Below, one piece after another: positions 1-11,255 of a DNA stretch of 64,000 bases. The DNA lies in the NCBI RefSeq assembly GCF_964030895.1, contig NZ_OZ034986.1:930001-994000 (forward strand). The letters are read 5' to 3'. Source of the DNA: Spiroplasma endosymbiont of Nebria brevicollis. Lineage in GTDB: Bacteria > Bacillota_I > Bacilli_A > Mycoplasmatales > VBWQ01. A model generated the notes under the pieces. The model made no database searches. It saw nothing but the letters and a program-made list of their open reading frames with translations, and was not told the origin of the DNA. Made by a program: the position numbers and the translations under genes. Every line of letters starts with the position of its first letter. The stretch's first letter is position 1.

Positions 1-203
1 ATAATTTTAATATATTAATAATAATTAGTTTATAATATTATTAAACTTAAGAACTGTATTTGAAATACTTAACTATTTATGTTTATAAATGGCAAGTATT
101 TTTTTGTTCTTAAGCTTAATGATTTTATTTAAAGAGCAAGAAAAGTGTCTTTATGAACATTAATAGAACAATTAACTAAGAATTTTTCAAGTATTTCACG
201 TTA

Positions 204-517
204 GTAACAGGTAACTACGAAGGTATAAAAATTGATTCAGAATCTGCTGGTCATTATAGTGCATTAGATTATACAATGGGTTTTAACAAGAGTTTAATAG
301 AGTTCTTAACAAAACATGGTGCTCGTAGATTTAATGGGCAAGAATTAGAACCTAAAAAATTTATGAAATAGAAAAATTTATTAAACCTGTTGGTAAACTA
401 CTTGTTGAAATAGGTTATGAAATCATTAATAAAATAAGCCATGATCTAGTTTATGAAACATTAGCTATTACAAGGTATTATTATTGAAATAAAAAGTTAG
501 TGGTGCTACTATCATAG
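204..517 (+). pseudogene. Frameshifted remnant, unknown function
   Basis: Two overlapping reading frames join into one protein-like stretch. The first runs from about 204 to a stop at 369-371 and contains IDSESAGHYSALDYTMGF. The second runs from 371 to a stop at 515-517 and contains KPVGKLLVEIGYEIINK. A one-base slip near 369 separates them. I see no start codon or ribosome site. I do not recognise the family. The codon pattern looks like former coding sequence rather than chance, but the call is weak. Upstream, 1-203 holds no gene that I can support. Confidence 0.35.
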
Positions 518-632
518 TAAATATAAGTTTCTGCAAATGGGTAACGGGGAAGTTTTGTTGCTTTTTACTATTGATTAAATAAAAATTTAGCTAGGTCCAA
601 TATAAAAATTGCATTTTTGAAAGGAATATAAC

Positions 633-2617
633 ATGAGCAACAATCTGTTTATAATTGATATAGATATAACTAAAAACTATATATTAGAATTTGAAACATT
701 AATTTTAGAAATGATAACTAGCAGTGAGAAAAATATTCCTACTCTTAATATGGTTAAATCAAGAATTGAATATTTAAAAGCATATTGGGAACTTCTCGAT
801 TTTGAAGTTCTAACTGATTTAGAAAAAAATGAATTGTATTATCTAAATCACAATATTTTAAAGGAAATCATTCTCTTTAAATGTTATGAGAACCCTAATT
901 TGACTTTTACAGAAGAAGAATTTTTTGAAAAAATTAATGCTTTCCTTGACAAGAATCCAATAAAAATAAACGATGAAGAAAATATAATTCATTTTATTTG
1001 AATTGGAGTAATATCTGAAAATGTCAGTGATTATTTAAAAATTTGATCTGAAACAAATGAAAAATGAAAAATAAATTTTTATTATGAACCTGAAGGTTAT
1101 TTAATAAAAACCTTAAATGAACTAATTAAAGAAAAAAGTTCTTGAGATAGAGTAACCCCCATTAGAGAACAAATAGAGAAGATTATTAATTTTCAAGATG
1201 ATTTTTTTACAAACTATGATTATCAAAAAAGTATTGATCAAAATATTAAAGAATTTATTTTACAAAATAAATGAATGGTAGAAAAAGAAATCGATAAAAT
1301 TATTGAAGAGGCAAGTATAATTCATGAAAAAACCTTTAAAAACTTAAACAATATTAATAAAATTAAAGTAACTGAAAATGAATTTTTTGAAAATAAAGAT
1401 ATTTTCCTTCTAAATCAAAAACAACGACACAAAATATATTTACAAGAATTGCTTTTGCGACAACATTTTCCCGCTGCTAGTGATATATTGCGTTATGAGA
1501 TTTTATTTAAGCAAGGAGGTTATTATTTTGATTGCGATGTTTTGCCAAAAATTAACCCTAAAATAATACCTTTCATTAAAAAAGCAACAGACCATTTAAT
1601 TCCAAAAACTGCTGAAACATCATTATTTTTTTAAAAACTAATTGCTCAAAATTTATCTGAAAGTTTGAATGAAAAATATAACAGCAATGTTTGTAAAAAT
1701 ATTATAACTTTAATTTTTATAAATACCATGCCTTTTTGAAATTTTAAAAGCAATATTTTCAAAACTGTTAGTAAATTCCTTTACACATCATCCCGAGAAA
1801 AGTTATAATTATGAATTACCTGCTTATTTTTCTGATTTTCAATTTTTTATTCCTATAATAAAAAATGCCATAAAAAAAATCAAAGAAGAAGGTATTAATC
1901 CATTTTTAAGTCTAGAACCTAATATGCCATTTAATGGGTTTAATCAATTAGTTTCAAATTCTCTTTTTTTATGAATATAAAAACCCTTTATCAGAGGTAG
2001 TATTTTGAAAACATATAGCTAATAACGCAATAATTTCTAAAAGACAAAATATTAAACTAAAAGATACTATTAATCAAATTAGTTCAAATTATACTTTAAT
2101 TAACAAACCCCATTCAGAAGTAGATTATAATGAAATTAATTATACTAAAATTAATAATAATTTAAGTTACTATCGTTTAGATAATATTGTTTCTTCTGCT
2201 AAGGCAACTATCAATTATACTGGGCCTGGTGTCTTATCAAAACAATTAGGTAACTTGTCTTATCGAAAGTCAATTTATATTAATAATACAATAGAAAATA
2301 CAATGGAAATATGAATAATGACATTTGGTAATAGCGCAGCAAGTTTAAAACCTTTAATAAGATTAAGAGATGAAGACATGTTTTTTTGAAATACTATTGA
2401 ATCATTGGTTTCTTCTACTTTTGTTAAATCAAAAGAATGTTCAGAAGAACTCTTAAAATCTTTAAATAAAGCATCAGAAACTAATAAGAGCACCAATGAA
2501 AGCTCGACAAAACATACCCATGAAATGTCCAACTTAGGGGGAGACCCTTGGCAACAAATTAATGATTCTGTTCAATATCAACCTTCAATAGTTAATGATG
2601 CAACTTTAATTTTGTAG
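633..2617 (+). pseudogene. Broken TcdA/TcdB-like glucosyltransferase toxin gene
   Basis: The first frame (633-1634, ribosome site GAAAGGAA) has the layout of the GT44 glucosyltransferase domain of large clostridial toxins. It has an N-terminal helical region, then IHFIWIG with W at residue 123, then FPAASDILRYEILFKQGG, then YYFDCDVLP with a DXD motif at residues 300-302. Those toxins (from memory) have an equivalent Trp near 102 and DXD near 286-288. A stop at 1632-1634 and frame changes near 1,800 and 1,975 break the gene. Later fragments still match the family, for example INYTGPGVLSKQL near 2,215-2,250, where the toxins have a SGP motif. These enzymes normally glucosylate host Rho/Ras GTPases with UDP-glucose. 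No intact domain can be made here without suppression of several lesions. The family call is confident; its former role against a eukaryotic host is inference. Confidence 0.75.
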
Positions 2618-2728
2618 AAAAGTAGGGGAAAAATAAAAGAAGATATCAACACGACCTAAAATTTAATTTTATTGAATTTTGAACTTGTCAAGTAAAGTAG
2701 ATGGCAGATTGGCAAAACAAACGCAACG
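2608..2728. repeat. Cluster of mobile-element end fragments
   Basis: Three short pieces lie side by side just after the toxin pseudogene. 2608-2625 (AATTTTGTAGAAAAGTAG) recurs at 15,899 and 17,764. 2643-2680 is an inverted copy of about 15,846-15,887 (acgacctaaaatt...). 2682-2700 (GAACTTGTCAAGTAAAGT) equals the left end of the IS3 element at 16,128. 2701-2728 is an inverted, four-mismatch copy of 10,811-10,838. The last codons of the toxin frame overlap the first piece, so the gene end may be an insertion scar. The rest of the gap to 2,793 holds nothing I recognise. Confidence 0.5.
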
Positions 2729-2793
2729 ATTTAACTTAATTTGTGGAATATTTAATTTACACTTAAAATAGTTTTGCACCATGTCTAGAATGG

Positions 2794-4866
2794 TTAAATG
2801 GATTTAAAATCTTTTTTTAAATATCAATCATATCCTAAAGCAATGATGGCAACAATCACGCCAACACTAAGAAATCCACCAATCACATAGCCAAGGATAT
2901 TACCACGAATTTCATTGATAGTTCAATTAGCTGCTAAAGCTTGTAAGTTATTAATTTCACTGGCCTTCATTGCCAATAATCTAGCTTCTGTATATCCTAA
3001 TTTAAGTGCACGATTGAATAAGTTAACACCTTCATCAGATTTTCAAAATTCAGTAATTGGTAACGTATTATTATGATAAATACTAAAATATTGTGAATTT
3101 ATCGTATTATCTCAAGATACAGTTTCGACACAATAAGTAAGACTATTATTTCCTATAGGCAATTTAAAATTCTCTCCAGGCTGAATAGTTCATAAATTAT
3201 TTTTATTCATACTATTTTCATCAATCGTAGCGATATTAACACATTGAATAGTACTATCATATTTAAAGTTAATAGTAAAACCGTTACTATCATTAGTACT
3301 ATTCATATCATATAACTGTTTATTATTAACTCCCACGTATTGGTAACTAGTATCAGCAGTATTATCTAAGGTTGGTATTCTCGGAATACTATAAATTAAA
3401 ACATGGTATATTAATGGTGCACTATCACTAAAATTAAAAGTGATATTACTAGTACCAATGGTCGAAATAGTAGTAGTAACATTACCATAGCTATCTGGAT
3501 TTAAAGGAAGATTACCAGCAATAGTAACATTGGTTAATCTTTTATTAGTAACATTTAAAGTTAAAGCACCATTACTAATTCAACTATTAGTTCGGTCAAT
3601 GAAATTTTGTTTTCCAAAGTTAAGATAGGCGTTAATAAAAGTACTATTTTGTTTGATATCAGCATTGGTTCAAGTAATAGTATTAATATTAGCAAGTTTC
3701 TTATCAGCTTTGTCAGTTAAGAGTAATGTTGAAGTATTCGTTGTTAATAAACCTAAATCATTATTAATAGTTTGAAAATTAGTGGCACTACCAATTTCAG
3801 TAAACTTTAAAGTATTATCAAGAAATCATGCTGTTTGGTCATCATCAATAAAAACTCCTAAATTATTATGAAGTAAAACAAAATTATTCATTAAATGATT
3901 TGTAATTTTAGTAAAAGTAATATTCACAGGGTCAGTAGCATCAATTAAATAAGGATAACCATAATTGTTACTACTATTTTCAAAACTAATATTTAGGATT
4001 CCTTGGTCGTGATTAATTGGCGTAAAAAAGTTAATTGTAGTACTAGATAGTGGTTCACTACCAGGGTTGATAATTAGGGGATATGTACTAATACCACCAC
4101 TATTATCAATTGTTACATATAACAAATGACCATCTTTATCACGAATAATACCACTCTTATCATTAAGTTTAACAAAACATTTTGCAATATTAGGATTTGG
4201 TGCTATTATCTGTTTTCCTCCTGTATCATTAATGTTTGTAATTTGTTTATCATATTTTAATAAGTAACACTTTTGGTCACCACCAACAAATACACCATAA
4301 TCTTTGTTAATAGCAGTAAAACTTGTTACTCCATAACCGTAATTATAAGGATTATCAACTAAGGCACTAACAGAGCCATCATCAGCAATTAAATCAGCTC
4401 CAACCCCCATACTAACAACCTTATCACCCCATCTAGCGAAGGTGTTATTAACTGTTTTTAAGGGATTAGGAATAATATTTGCATCTTTATTCATTAAAAA
4501 TGACTTATTCAAATAATTGGTACCATCAACAGTATGATAATTATTACAAGTAGCAATTCCTAAGTCATCATTAAATTGCATAAAGTTATTAATTTGTAAA
4601 TCTAAATTATCATAAGTACCATCGGTGTTTAATAAATAACTTTGATTAGTAGTTGCAGTAAAAACTCCAGCAATGGTTCTTGAAGTATTCATTGTGTTTC
4701 AAGTAAAAAAATGACCTTCGTTAAAAGCTAAGTTTAAAGTTTGATTATTAAAAATATCACTATTGGATTGATGATGTAATTCATTTAAATTAGCATGTTG
4801 CGATTTTATAGTATAAGTAGTAGTAAAAATTGCTAAAACTGTTGTTAAAAGTAGTTGCTTTCACAT
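2794..4866 (-). CDS. Large surface protein with beta-propeller-like repeats, two membrane ends
   Basis: 690 aa starting at ATG 4866; the second codon is TGA (Trp). An N-terminal hydrophobic segment (about residues 4-20) looks like a signal anchor. The C-terminus has a transmembrane segment (ILGYVIGGFLSVGVIVAIIA) and a short lysine-bearing tail. Between them, about residues 95-400 carry spaced repeats of the form N-D-x-G-hydrophobic (NDDLGIATC, NKDYGVFVGGD, NDKSGIIRD, NHDQGILNI, NNLGVFIDD, NNDLGLLTT). This spacing of about 45-60 residues suggests propeller blades. The second half is rich in Asn, Thr and Ile and looks like an extracellular beta-domain. I do not recognise a named family. It probably faces outside and could bind the host surface; that is inference. 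Confidence 0.7.
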
Positions 4867-4992
4867 AATACCAAGTCCTTTTTTCGTGTTATTAAATAAT
4901 ATTATCAATAATTTAAAAGTACACTATATTAAATTTTAAAAAATACTATACAATTTATATTATAATAAATTTATTAAACTTATTTTAGTTTT

Positions 4993-5015
4993 GTCATTAT
5001 TTTAAAAATAATGAC
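4993..5015. promoter_or_regulatory. Perfect palindrome between divergent genes
   Basis: GTCATTATTT-taa-AAATAATGAC has a 10-bp perfect arm. It lies in the 192-bp divergent gap between the surface protein (-) and the lipoprotein (+), 44 bp before the lipoprotein start. It could be an operator or a hairpin in the lipoprotein leader. The rest of the gap is very AT-rich and must hold both promoters, but I cannot place them firmly. Confidence 0.45.
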
Positions 5016-5058
5016 GTTTGTGTTACTAAATATTATAAAAAAGGAAGAATGATTAATC

Positions 5059-5937
5059 ATGAGAAAAATTTTAACATTAATAGGAATGTTGACATTAAGT
5101 AGTTGTGCTACTTCTCCCATCTTAGCTTGTTCAAATCAAACTCTTGATGGAACCTTAAAAACAATTAGTGGTGGTGATACTAATTATGAAGCATGAGATT
5201 TAAACGTTGGCGTTAACAAGCCAACAGGTAAACCGATTAAAGATCAACAACCTATACCATCACAAACAATTACTAAAGATAAATTAGTAGTGTTAGCTCA
5301 AACCTTAGTCCAAAAGATTATGGATGAAGCAAAAAGTACAACTAATATATCTTGATTTGATGCTAGTCTTAGTGAAGGCACTAAATGTTATAACTTTAGT
5401 ATTGATAATGGGACAACTGATAGTACTACAGGTAATAAAACATGGGTTGTTAATGGAACAACTGCTCGGATCGCTGTTGATATTATATATCAAGTGGGAG
5501 TCGTTGCTAACGATAAAACTTTCCAAAATCAACAACAAGTTAAAGTTACTTTTAATTTAAAATGTGATTATACACAAAGTGACTATATGGTTAACACAAC
5601 AGTTGAAAGCATTACTCATATCCAAAATAATTCATTAACAGTTACAATTGAAGATAAAGATAAACCTAAGGTTGGGACAACTTTTGCTGATTTAAGTACT
5701 AATCTTCAAGGATCAATCAAAACAGAATTAGTTAAACAAACAAAAAATACTAATCCATATGTCAATATTGTAGCAACTATTCAACAAGGAATTACTGATG
5801 AAGTCGTATCAGATACATTTACTATTAAAATTACATTTAATGTTCAATTCCAAGATTCTTTTATTAATATGGCTAATCCTTCACCATATGATAGTACTGT
5901 CTATCCACAAACAACAATTAATTTTATAGTTAGTTAG
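5059..5937 (+). CDS. Membrane lipoprotein
   Basis: 292 aa, ATG at 5059 after the ribosome site AAGGAAG. The N-terminus MRKILTLIGMLTLSSCATSP is a lipoprotein signal. The best lipobox is PILAC followed by SNQ, typical of mollicutes, with the earlier SSC as an alternative; the Cys would be lipidated and the chain exposed outside. The mature part is Thr/Asn/Val-rich beta-type sequence with two similar halves (QVKVTFNLK near residue 160 and IKITFNVQF near 265). It resembles spiroplasma surface lipoproteins in style, but I cannot call it spiralin. It lies 18 bp upstream of the YitT gene, so they may share a transcript. Confidence 0.75.
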
Positions 5938-5955
5938 AGTTAGGAAATTTCAAAA

Positions 5956-7077
5956 ATGCCTTCTGATAAAGTAAAACCAAAAAAAGATAAAGAAACACCA
6001 TTAATTGTTGACGCTTTTAATTTTAAAAACATTGGTGTGAAACAAGAAATTCGTTCTTCATGGAAAAACTTTAATTGAAAAATAACGTCTAAAAATTTAA
6101 TTTTAATTTTTATTGGTGCTTTTTTAACCACTACTTCTTTTTATTTCCTCATTAACCGTGCCGGCTTGTATACTAATGGATTATCAGCCTTTGCCCAATT
6201 AATTGCCAAGTTTATTGCCGCGCCTTATACAGATGTAGCAGAAAAAGAGCAAGTACAAGCACTTTGATTTTATCCAATGTTTGTAGCTATTAATATCCCT
6301 ATTATTATTTGAGGATTTTTAAAAGTTGGTTTTCGATTTACTATTTATACTATTATCTATATGGGTTTTCAAACTGGTATTAACTGACTTTTAACATTTA
6401 TTCCTAATAGTTTTCAGATTTTAGGTAGTCAATCAGAAGACCCTTTAGCACGAACCTTTATTTTTGCTGCGTTAGCAGGACTAATTTATGGTGCTGGCAT
6501 TGGAATTTTATTTAAAACTGGCGGTTCTAGTGGTGGTATGGATTTCATTAGTACTTATATTTCTATGAAACGTAAATATTCAATTGCTACTATTATTAGA
6601 AACACTAATATTATTATTGTGATTGTTGTTTTAATGCTTGATGGTATTTTTATTCAACATAATAGTTTCATTGATAATATTTTAACTAAACCCTACTTTA
6701 TTGCTACTATTGTTTATATTTATGTTTCTGCATTTATTATGAACCGTGTTTATCCAAAATATATGTTGATGACAGTATTTATTATCTCTACTGAATTAGA
6801 ACAAATTAGAAATGATATTTATCGTAATAATTACTTACGCGGTGGAAATGTATGAAATGTTAAAGGTTTGTATTCTGGCAATGAATATAAAATGATGATG
6901 ACAACAATGTCATTATTAGAATATAATTTTTTCAAAAGTAAAATAGTGGAAATTGACCCTAAAGTCTTTATTGTGGTCTTGCCTGCTAAATATATGCATG
7001 GTGGTAATGCTGGAAAACCACCGCAAAACGCGCCAGTTAATATTACTGAAATTAATGATTTTCTTGTGAAAAATTAA
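5956..7077 (+). CDS. YitT family membrane protein (DUF161 + DUF2179)
   Basis: 373 aa with TGA read as Trp. A basic cytoplasmic N-tail (residues 1-45) is followed by five or six hydrophobic segments. The family signature LFKTGGSSGGMDFIS lies near residues 180-195. The C-terminal soluble DUF2179-type domain (about 280-373) starts with YPKYMLMTVFIIST and ends PKVFIVVLPAKYMHGG. YitT proteins are membrane proteins of poorly known function, common as paralogues in mollicutes. Usual family length is about 280-380 aa. The start is chosen at the first ATG, because the upstream lipoprotein stop is only 18 bp away. Confidence 0.85.
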
Positions 7078-7205
7078 TGATCTTCCCAATTAACACTTTA
7101 TTATAGGTGTTCAGTTACCACTAAACTTGTATTCATTTTCAGTACTTGGTACGTTCTATAAGAAATTAATAACTATTTATTCATAGATTACTAATGATAG
7201 TATAG

Positions 7206-7211
7206 TATAAT
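7206..7211 (+). promoter_or_regulatory. -10 box for the KtrB gene
   Basis: TATAAT preceded by TAG, 29 bp before the KtrB start. No clear -35 is visible. 7078-7200 upstream holds no gene. Confidence 0.4.
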
Positions 7212-7240
7212 TAAAAAAAGTATTTGTAGGAGTTTTTTTA

Positions 7241-8782
7241 ATGTTATCTCAGATTATGCCGTCATTATCAAAATTAAAACTAACTAATAGTTTTAATTGA
7301 AAAAGAAGTTATAGTACTGTCAAAAAAGTTTTTAAAATAATTTTTGTTGGTAATACCCGACCGCGACAAATGTTTAATTTATATTTTTATACCTTAATTC
7401 TTGGAACTATTCTTTTAATGACACCCTGAGCCACTACTAAAGGTCAATGAATTTTTCTACAAGCTCTGTTTACAACTGGGAGTGCTTTTTCTGATACAGG
7501 CTTAACTGTTAAAAGTACAGCTAATGATTTTACTTTCTTTGGTCAGTTTATAATATTAGTTTTAATTAAGTTTGGTGGTGTTGGTTTAATTACTGTTAAA
7601 CTAGCAGTACTTTCGGTTTTTCAATTTAACCGTAATCCTAGTTTACGTGAACGATTACTAATGCAAGGTGAACGTGGTTCTAATAAGTTAGGTACAACCA
7701 TTGATGTCCTTAAAGTAGGAATTATCGTTATGACAATTACCGAGTTTTTAGGTGCTATTGTTTTATTTTTGTATTTTTATTTTGTTCCTAATAGTAACAT
7801 TGCTTATGGAACAGGAACAAGCACTCACATTTATCATGAACATGTATGATTATCATTATGAGGCGGAATTTTCCATTCCGTATCCGCTGTTAATAATGCG
7901 GGATTTGATATTGTTGGTAAAAATTCTTTATCTGCCTTTCAAAGTGATTATTTTGTGCAGTGAATTTTTGTTACTGAATTTGTAATTGGCGGAATTGGTT
8001 TCCCTGTTTTTTACGATTTATATCATTGATTTAAAAGTAAAACTCACGGTAAAAAATTCCGTTTTAGTTTATTTACAAAAATTACGGCAACCACTTATAT
8101 TTTAGTAGCCGTATTTGGTGTTGGTGGGGTAATGTTTATTGAATACTTTTCTCGCGATTTTGACACTGATAGTGGTATGAAACCTATCTTTAAAGATTTA
8201 TCCACTTCTGATGCCTTAATGGCGGCATTTTTCAATACCATGTCAACACGAAATGCTGGTTTTTATACTGTTGATTTAAATAAATTTCATGTGGCATCAC
8301 AAATTATTCAATCACTAATGATGTGAATTGGTTCATCACCAGCAAGTACTGCCGGTGGAATTAGAACTACAACCTTAGCCATTATTATCTTAACTATTTT
8401 CAGTATTGCTCGTGGTAAAAATAACGTTTCTGCTTTTAAACGAAAAATTCCTGATGACACTGTTCGTATGTCATTTGTTATTGCCTTTCTTGGTGGTTTT
8501 CTTGTATTCTTATCAGTAATGATTATTGCCATAGAAAATATTTTTATGAATCAAAACAGTTCAATTACCTTTGTCCAAATCCTATATGATGTGTCTAGTG
8601 CTTTTGGAACGACTGGATTATCATTATTTGATAATTCCAAATTAGGAATTGTTAGTCAACTTAGTTTAATTTTACTAATGTTTGTGGGACAATTGGGTGT
8701 ATCAACTACGGTATTAGCATGAAGTGATCGTAAAAGAAAACCAACTATTAGTAGACTTGAAGAAAATGTTTTAATTGGATAA
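7241..8782 (+). CDS. ktrB: KtrB/TrkH-type potassium uptake channel subunit
   Basis: 513 aa, ATG after GTAGGAG. The protein has the four membrane-pore-membrane units of the Trk/Ktr/HKT superfamily. The four selectivity-filter loops are visible: SAFSDTGLTV, SAVNNAGFDIVG, STRNAGFYTVDL and SSAFGTTGLSL, each with the key glycine. The motif SSPASTAGGIRTTTLA after the third loop is also typical. It takes up K+ (often Na+-coupled) and works with a cytoplasmic RCK-domain subunit (KtrA). No ktrA is present in this window, so the partner must lie elsewhere. It ends 21 bp before folD. Confidence 0.92.
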
Positions 8783-8803
8783 AATTAAGATTGGTGAAAA
8801 AAT

Positions 8804-9652
8804 ATGACAAAAATCTTAGATGGCAAAATACTTGCCCAAAAAATCAAATTAGAAATTAAACAACAAGTAGCAAATCTTACCAAAAGAAAACCAAAATTAG
8901 CTGTTATTATTATTGGCGATGATTTAGCTTCGCAAATGTATGTTCATACTAAAATCAAGGCATGTCAAACATGTGATATTGATGGGCAAGTAATTGCTTT
9001 AGATAAATCTGCTAATCAAACAGAAGTTATTAGTCACATTGAGCGTTTAAACAATGATAGTACCATTGATGGAATTTTAGTACAGTTACCTTTACCAAAA
9101 CATTTAGATATGTTAACTATCATTAATACCATTACTATTGATAAAGATGTTGATGGTCTCACAAATATTAATGCTGGACGATTATTACAAGGTGATAAAC
9201 AAACAATGCTACCTTGTACAGTCAAAGGAATTTTAGAACTATTAACTTACTATAAGATTCTGATTAAAGGACAAAATGTTACTATCATTAATGATAGTAA
9301 CATTGTCGGTAAACCTTTAGGTTTATTATTAAACAATATGGGAGCGACTGTTAGTGTTGCCCATAAATTAACAAAAGATTTATTCGCATATACTAAGAAT
9401 GCTGACATTATTTGTACTGCCACAGGGGTTCATAATATTATTAATAATAAACAAGTCAAACCAGGAGTTACCATTATTGACATTGCCATTAATTATACAG
9501 GACCTAATAAAAAATTGGTTGGTGATGTAAATTTTATGGAAATGGCGAAAGTGGCAGGTGCTATTACCCCTGTTCCCGGTGGAGTTGGACCAATGACGAT
9601 TGCTATATTATTAACAAATCTAATGACTTGTTATGAATTAAATAATAAATAA
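8804..9652 (+). CDS. folD: Bifunctional methylenetetrahydrofolate dehydrogenase/cyclohydrolase
   Basis: 282 aa, the normal FolD length. It oxidises 5,10-methylene-THF to methenyl-THF with NADP+ and hydrolyses that to 10-formyl-THF, feeding purine and formyl-Met-tRNA synthesis. Catalytic Tyr46 and Lys50 sit in MYVHTKIKA (E. coli Y50/K54). Also present are DGILVQLPLP, DKDVDGLTNINAGRL, the nucleotide-binding NIVGKPLGLLL, and the C-terminal GAITPVPGGVGPMTIA. The usual PCTPxG is PCTVKG here. It is probably co-transcribed with ktrB and is followed directly by a terminator. Confidence 0.96.
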   Translation: MTKILDGKILAQKIKLEIKQQVANLTKRKPKLAVIIIGDDLASQMYVHTKIKACQTCDIDGQVIALDKSANQTEVISHIERLNNDSTIDGILVQLPLPKHLDMLTIINTITIDKDVDGLTNINAGRLLQGDKQTMLPCTVKGILELLTYYKILIKGQNVTIINDSNIVGKPLGLLLNNMGATVSVAHKLTKDLFAYTKNADIICTATGVHNIINNKQVKPGVTIIDIAINYTGPNKKLVGDVNFMEMAKVAGAITPVPGGVGPMTIAILLTNLMTCYELNNK

Positions 9653-9653
9653 T

Positions 9654-9685
9654 AGAAAGGTTCACTTAGTGAACCTTTCTATTTA
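9654..9685 (+). terminator. Rho-independent terminator after folD
   Basis: AGAAAGGTTCACT-t-AGTGAACCTTTCT is a 13-bp perfect inverted repeat with a tight loop, followed by ATTT. It starts one base after the folD stop codon. Confidence 0.85.
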
Positions 9686-11255
9686 AACTAATGAATTCAA
9701 GACTACTTACCCCCCCATTTAATTTTACAATTCGGGAATTTCATCCAGTGGAACATTCTAAAAGAAAATTAATTGGAAAAATATAGATTCAGAAAATATT
9801 TATCAATTTAAAATTAAACATAGAAAACGAAGGGCATGTTTTTCATTTGAGAAAAAAGAAAAAAGTACTAAAACATGTACATAGAGGAAATATAATTATG
9901 TTTTTTAATAATAAACACATTTTTTTGTTGTATATTTGATTTTTCAGTTATAAACTTGAATTAGATTTACTTAGATATAATAACGCTTAAATTTATTACA
10001 AGAATTGTTAATAGCCCATGATGAATGATTATATATGTTCTAAAAACTTATAATTTAATTTTACAACTCAGGATTTATAATAAAAATTTTTATACATTAA
10101 TTAGTGTTGTTGATTCAATCAATAACATCTAATAGTTAAAAATATTGTTTATAAATTAACTTATAAGTTTTATTTGTAAGTACTTTATTCAACCGAATTT
10201 TTTTGAAAATTAAAAATTACTGTTATTAAATTTGTTTAATACTCTTTATTACCATTTCATACTTTTCTCAAAATTCTAAATATTTTATCAATTATTAGCA
10301 GTGCTTAATTACACAAACGTTATGAGAGGTAAATCTTAATTTATAGATAAATATAAAAATATGTTGGAGATTGAAGTGCTTTGAAATGATTAAAATACAA
10401 TTTATTTATGCCAGATATGATAAAGAAGATAATTGTTTGGGTGTTTATGACACAATGGAAGAAACAATATGAAAAGTTTATCATATAGATAAAAGTAATA
10501 AAAAAAGTTATTACCAGGCGTATAATAATATTTGCCGTTCTTATAATAAATATAAAAATAATTATGGAAATGTTGTTTGTTATGAAGGATTTTGGTACAA
10601 AATTCCTTTAAATGAAAATGGTTATTAAAATAAGATAAAAATAAACAATTTATAATGAAGTGGATCAAGAGTATTTCAATGGCTGATAAAAAAATAATTT
10701 TTTTACATATACTTATGAAAAATGAAATGATATGAATTAGTTACGCTTTCTTTAGTTTGAACATTTGGTTTTAAGAAAATAACATTATTTAGTGTAAATT
10801 TTAATTAAAACGTTGCGTTTGAATTGACAATCTACCATGTTTATTGCATATTCATTTTTTCAGTTATAAACTTAAATTAAGGTTTACATAGAATACTTTT
10901 AAAAAGATTAAAAATTTATAACTCTAGTTTATAAAAAAGGTAACTTAATTTAAAATTCTTAATACTATTTAACCTTTTCCTCTAGACCAACAATATTGCA
11001 CAATAACAAACAAATTGGTATTCTAAGTAAATCTTAATATTAACAACACATAAAGCATAATGATTTTAATTATTTGGATGATTATGCTCTACTTCCATCA
11101 ACAATCTACAAACCTTACTTTAAACCTATCATATTATTTTAAAATAACTTTTCTTCTTTTATTAAAAATGGATAATAGTTTGTAGTTCAAGCGATATTAA
11201 ACAATAGTGTGAGTAAAGAGGAATAAAAATATTACAATAAAAAGGAGCAGTAAAA
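9686..11255. other. Decayed AT-rich region with repeat fragments
   Basis: About 1.5 kb in which I can support only one small ORF (10,386). Fragments recur elsewhere. 9,688-9,705 (ctaatgaattcaagacta) matches the end of the secreted-protein pseudogene at 14,982. Near 9,940 and 10,855 there is a repeated TTTTTCAGTTATAAACTT block. 10,811-10,838 is an inverted partner of 2,701-2,728. The region looks like the debris of old insertions. Confidence 0.5.
10386..10628 (+). CDS. Small hypothetical protein
   Basis: 80 aa (MIKIQFIYARYDKEDN...), rich in Tyr, Lys and Asn, with one TGA read as Trp. It has no membrane segment and no motif I recognise. The ribosome site (GGAGATTGAAGTG) is poorly spaced. The ORF is open for its full length and its codon use is ordinary, but it lies in decayed sequence, so it may be a fragment. 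Confidence 0.35.

Noticed and set aside
5059..5937. Calling the lipoprotein spiralin
   Set aside because: Lipobox and composition fit, but no diagnostic sequence is recognised, so only a generic lipoprotein is supported.
10402..10668. Minus-strand ORF rich in Phe/Tyr/His
   Set aside because: Composition is that of a shadow frame; the plus strand carries a more ordinary small ORF at 10,386.
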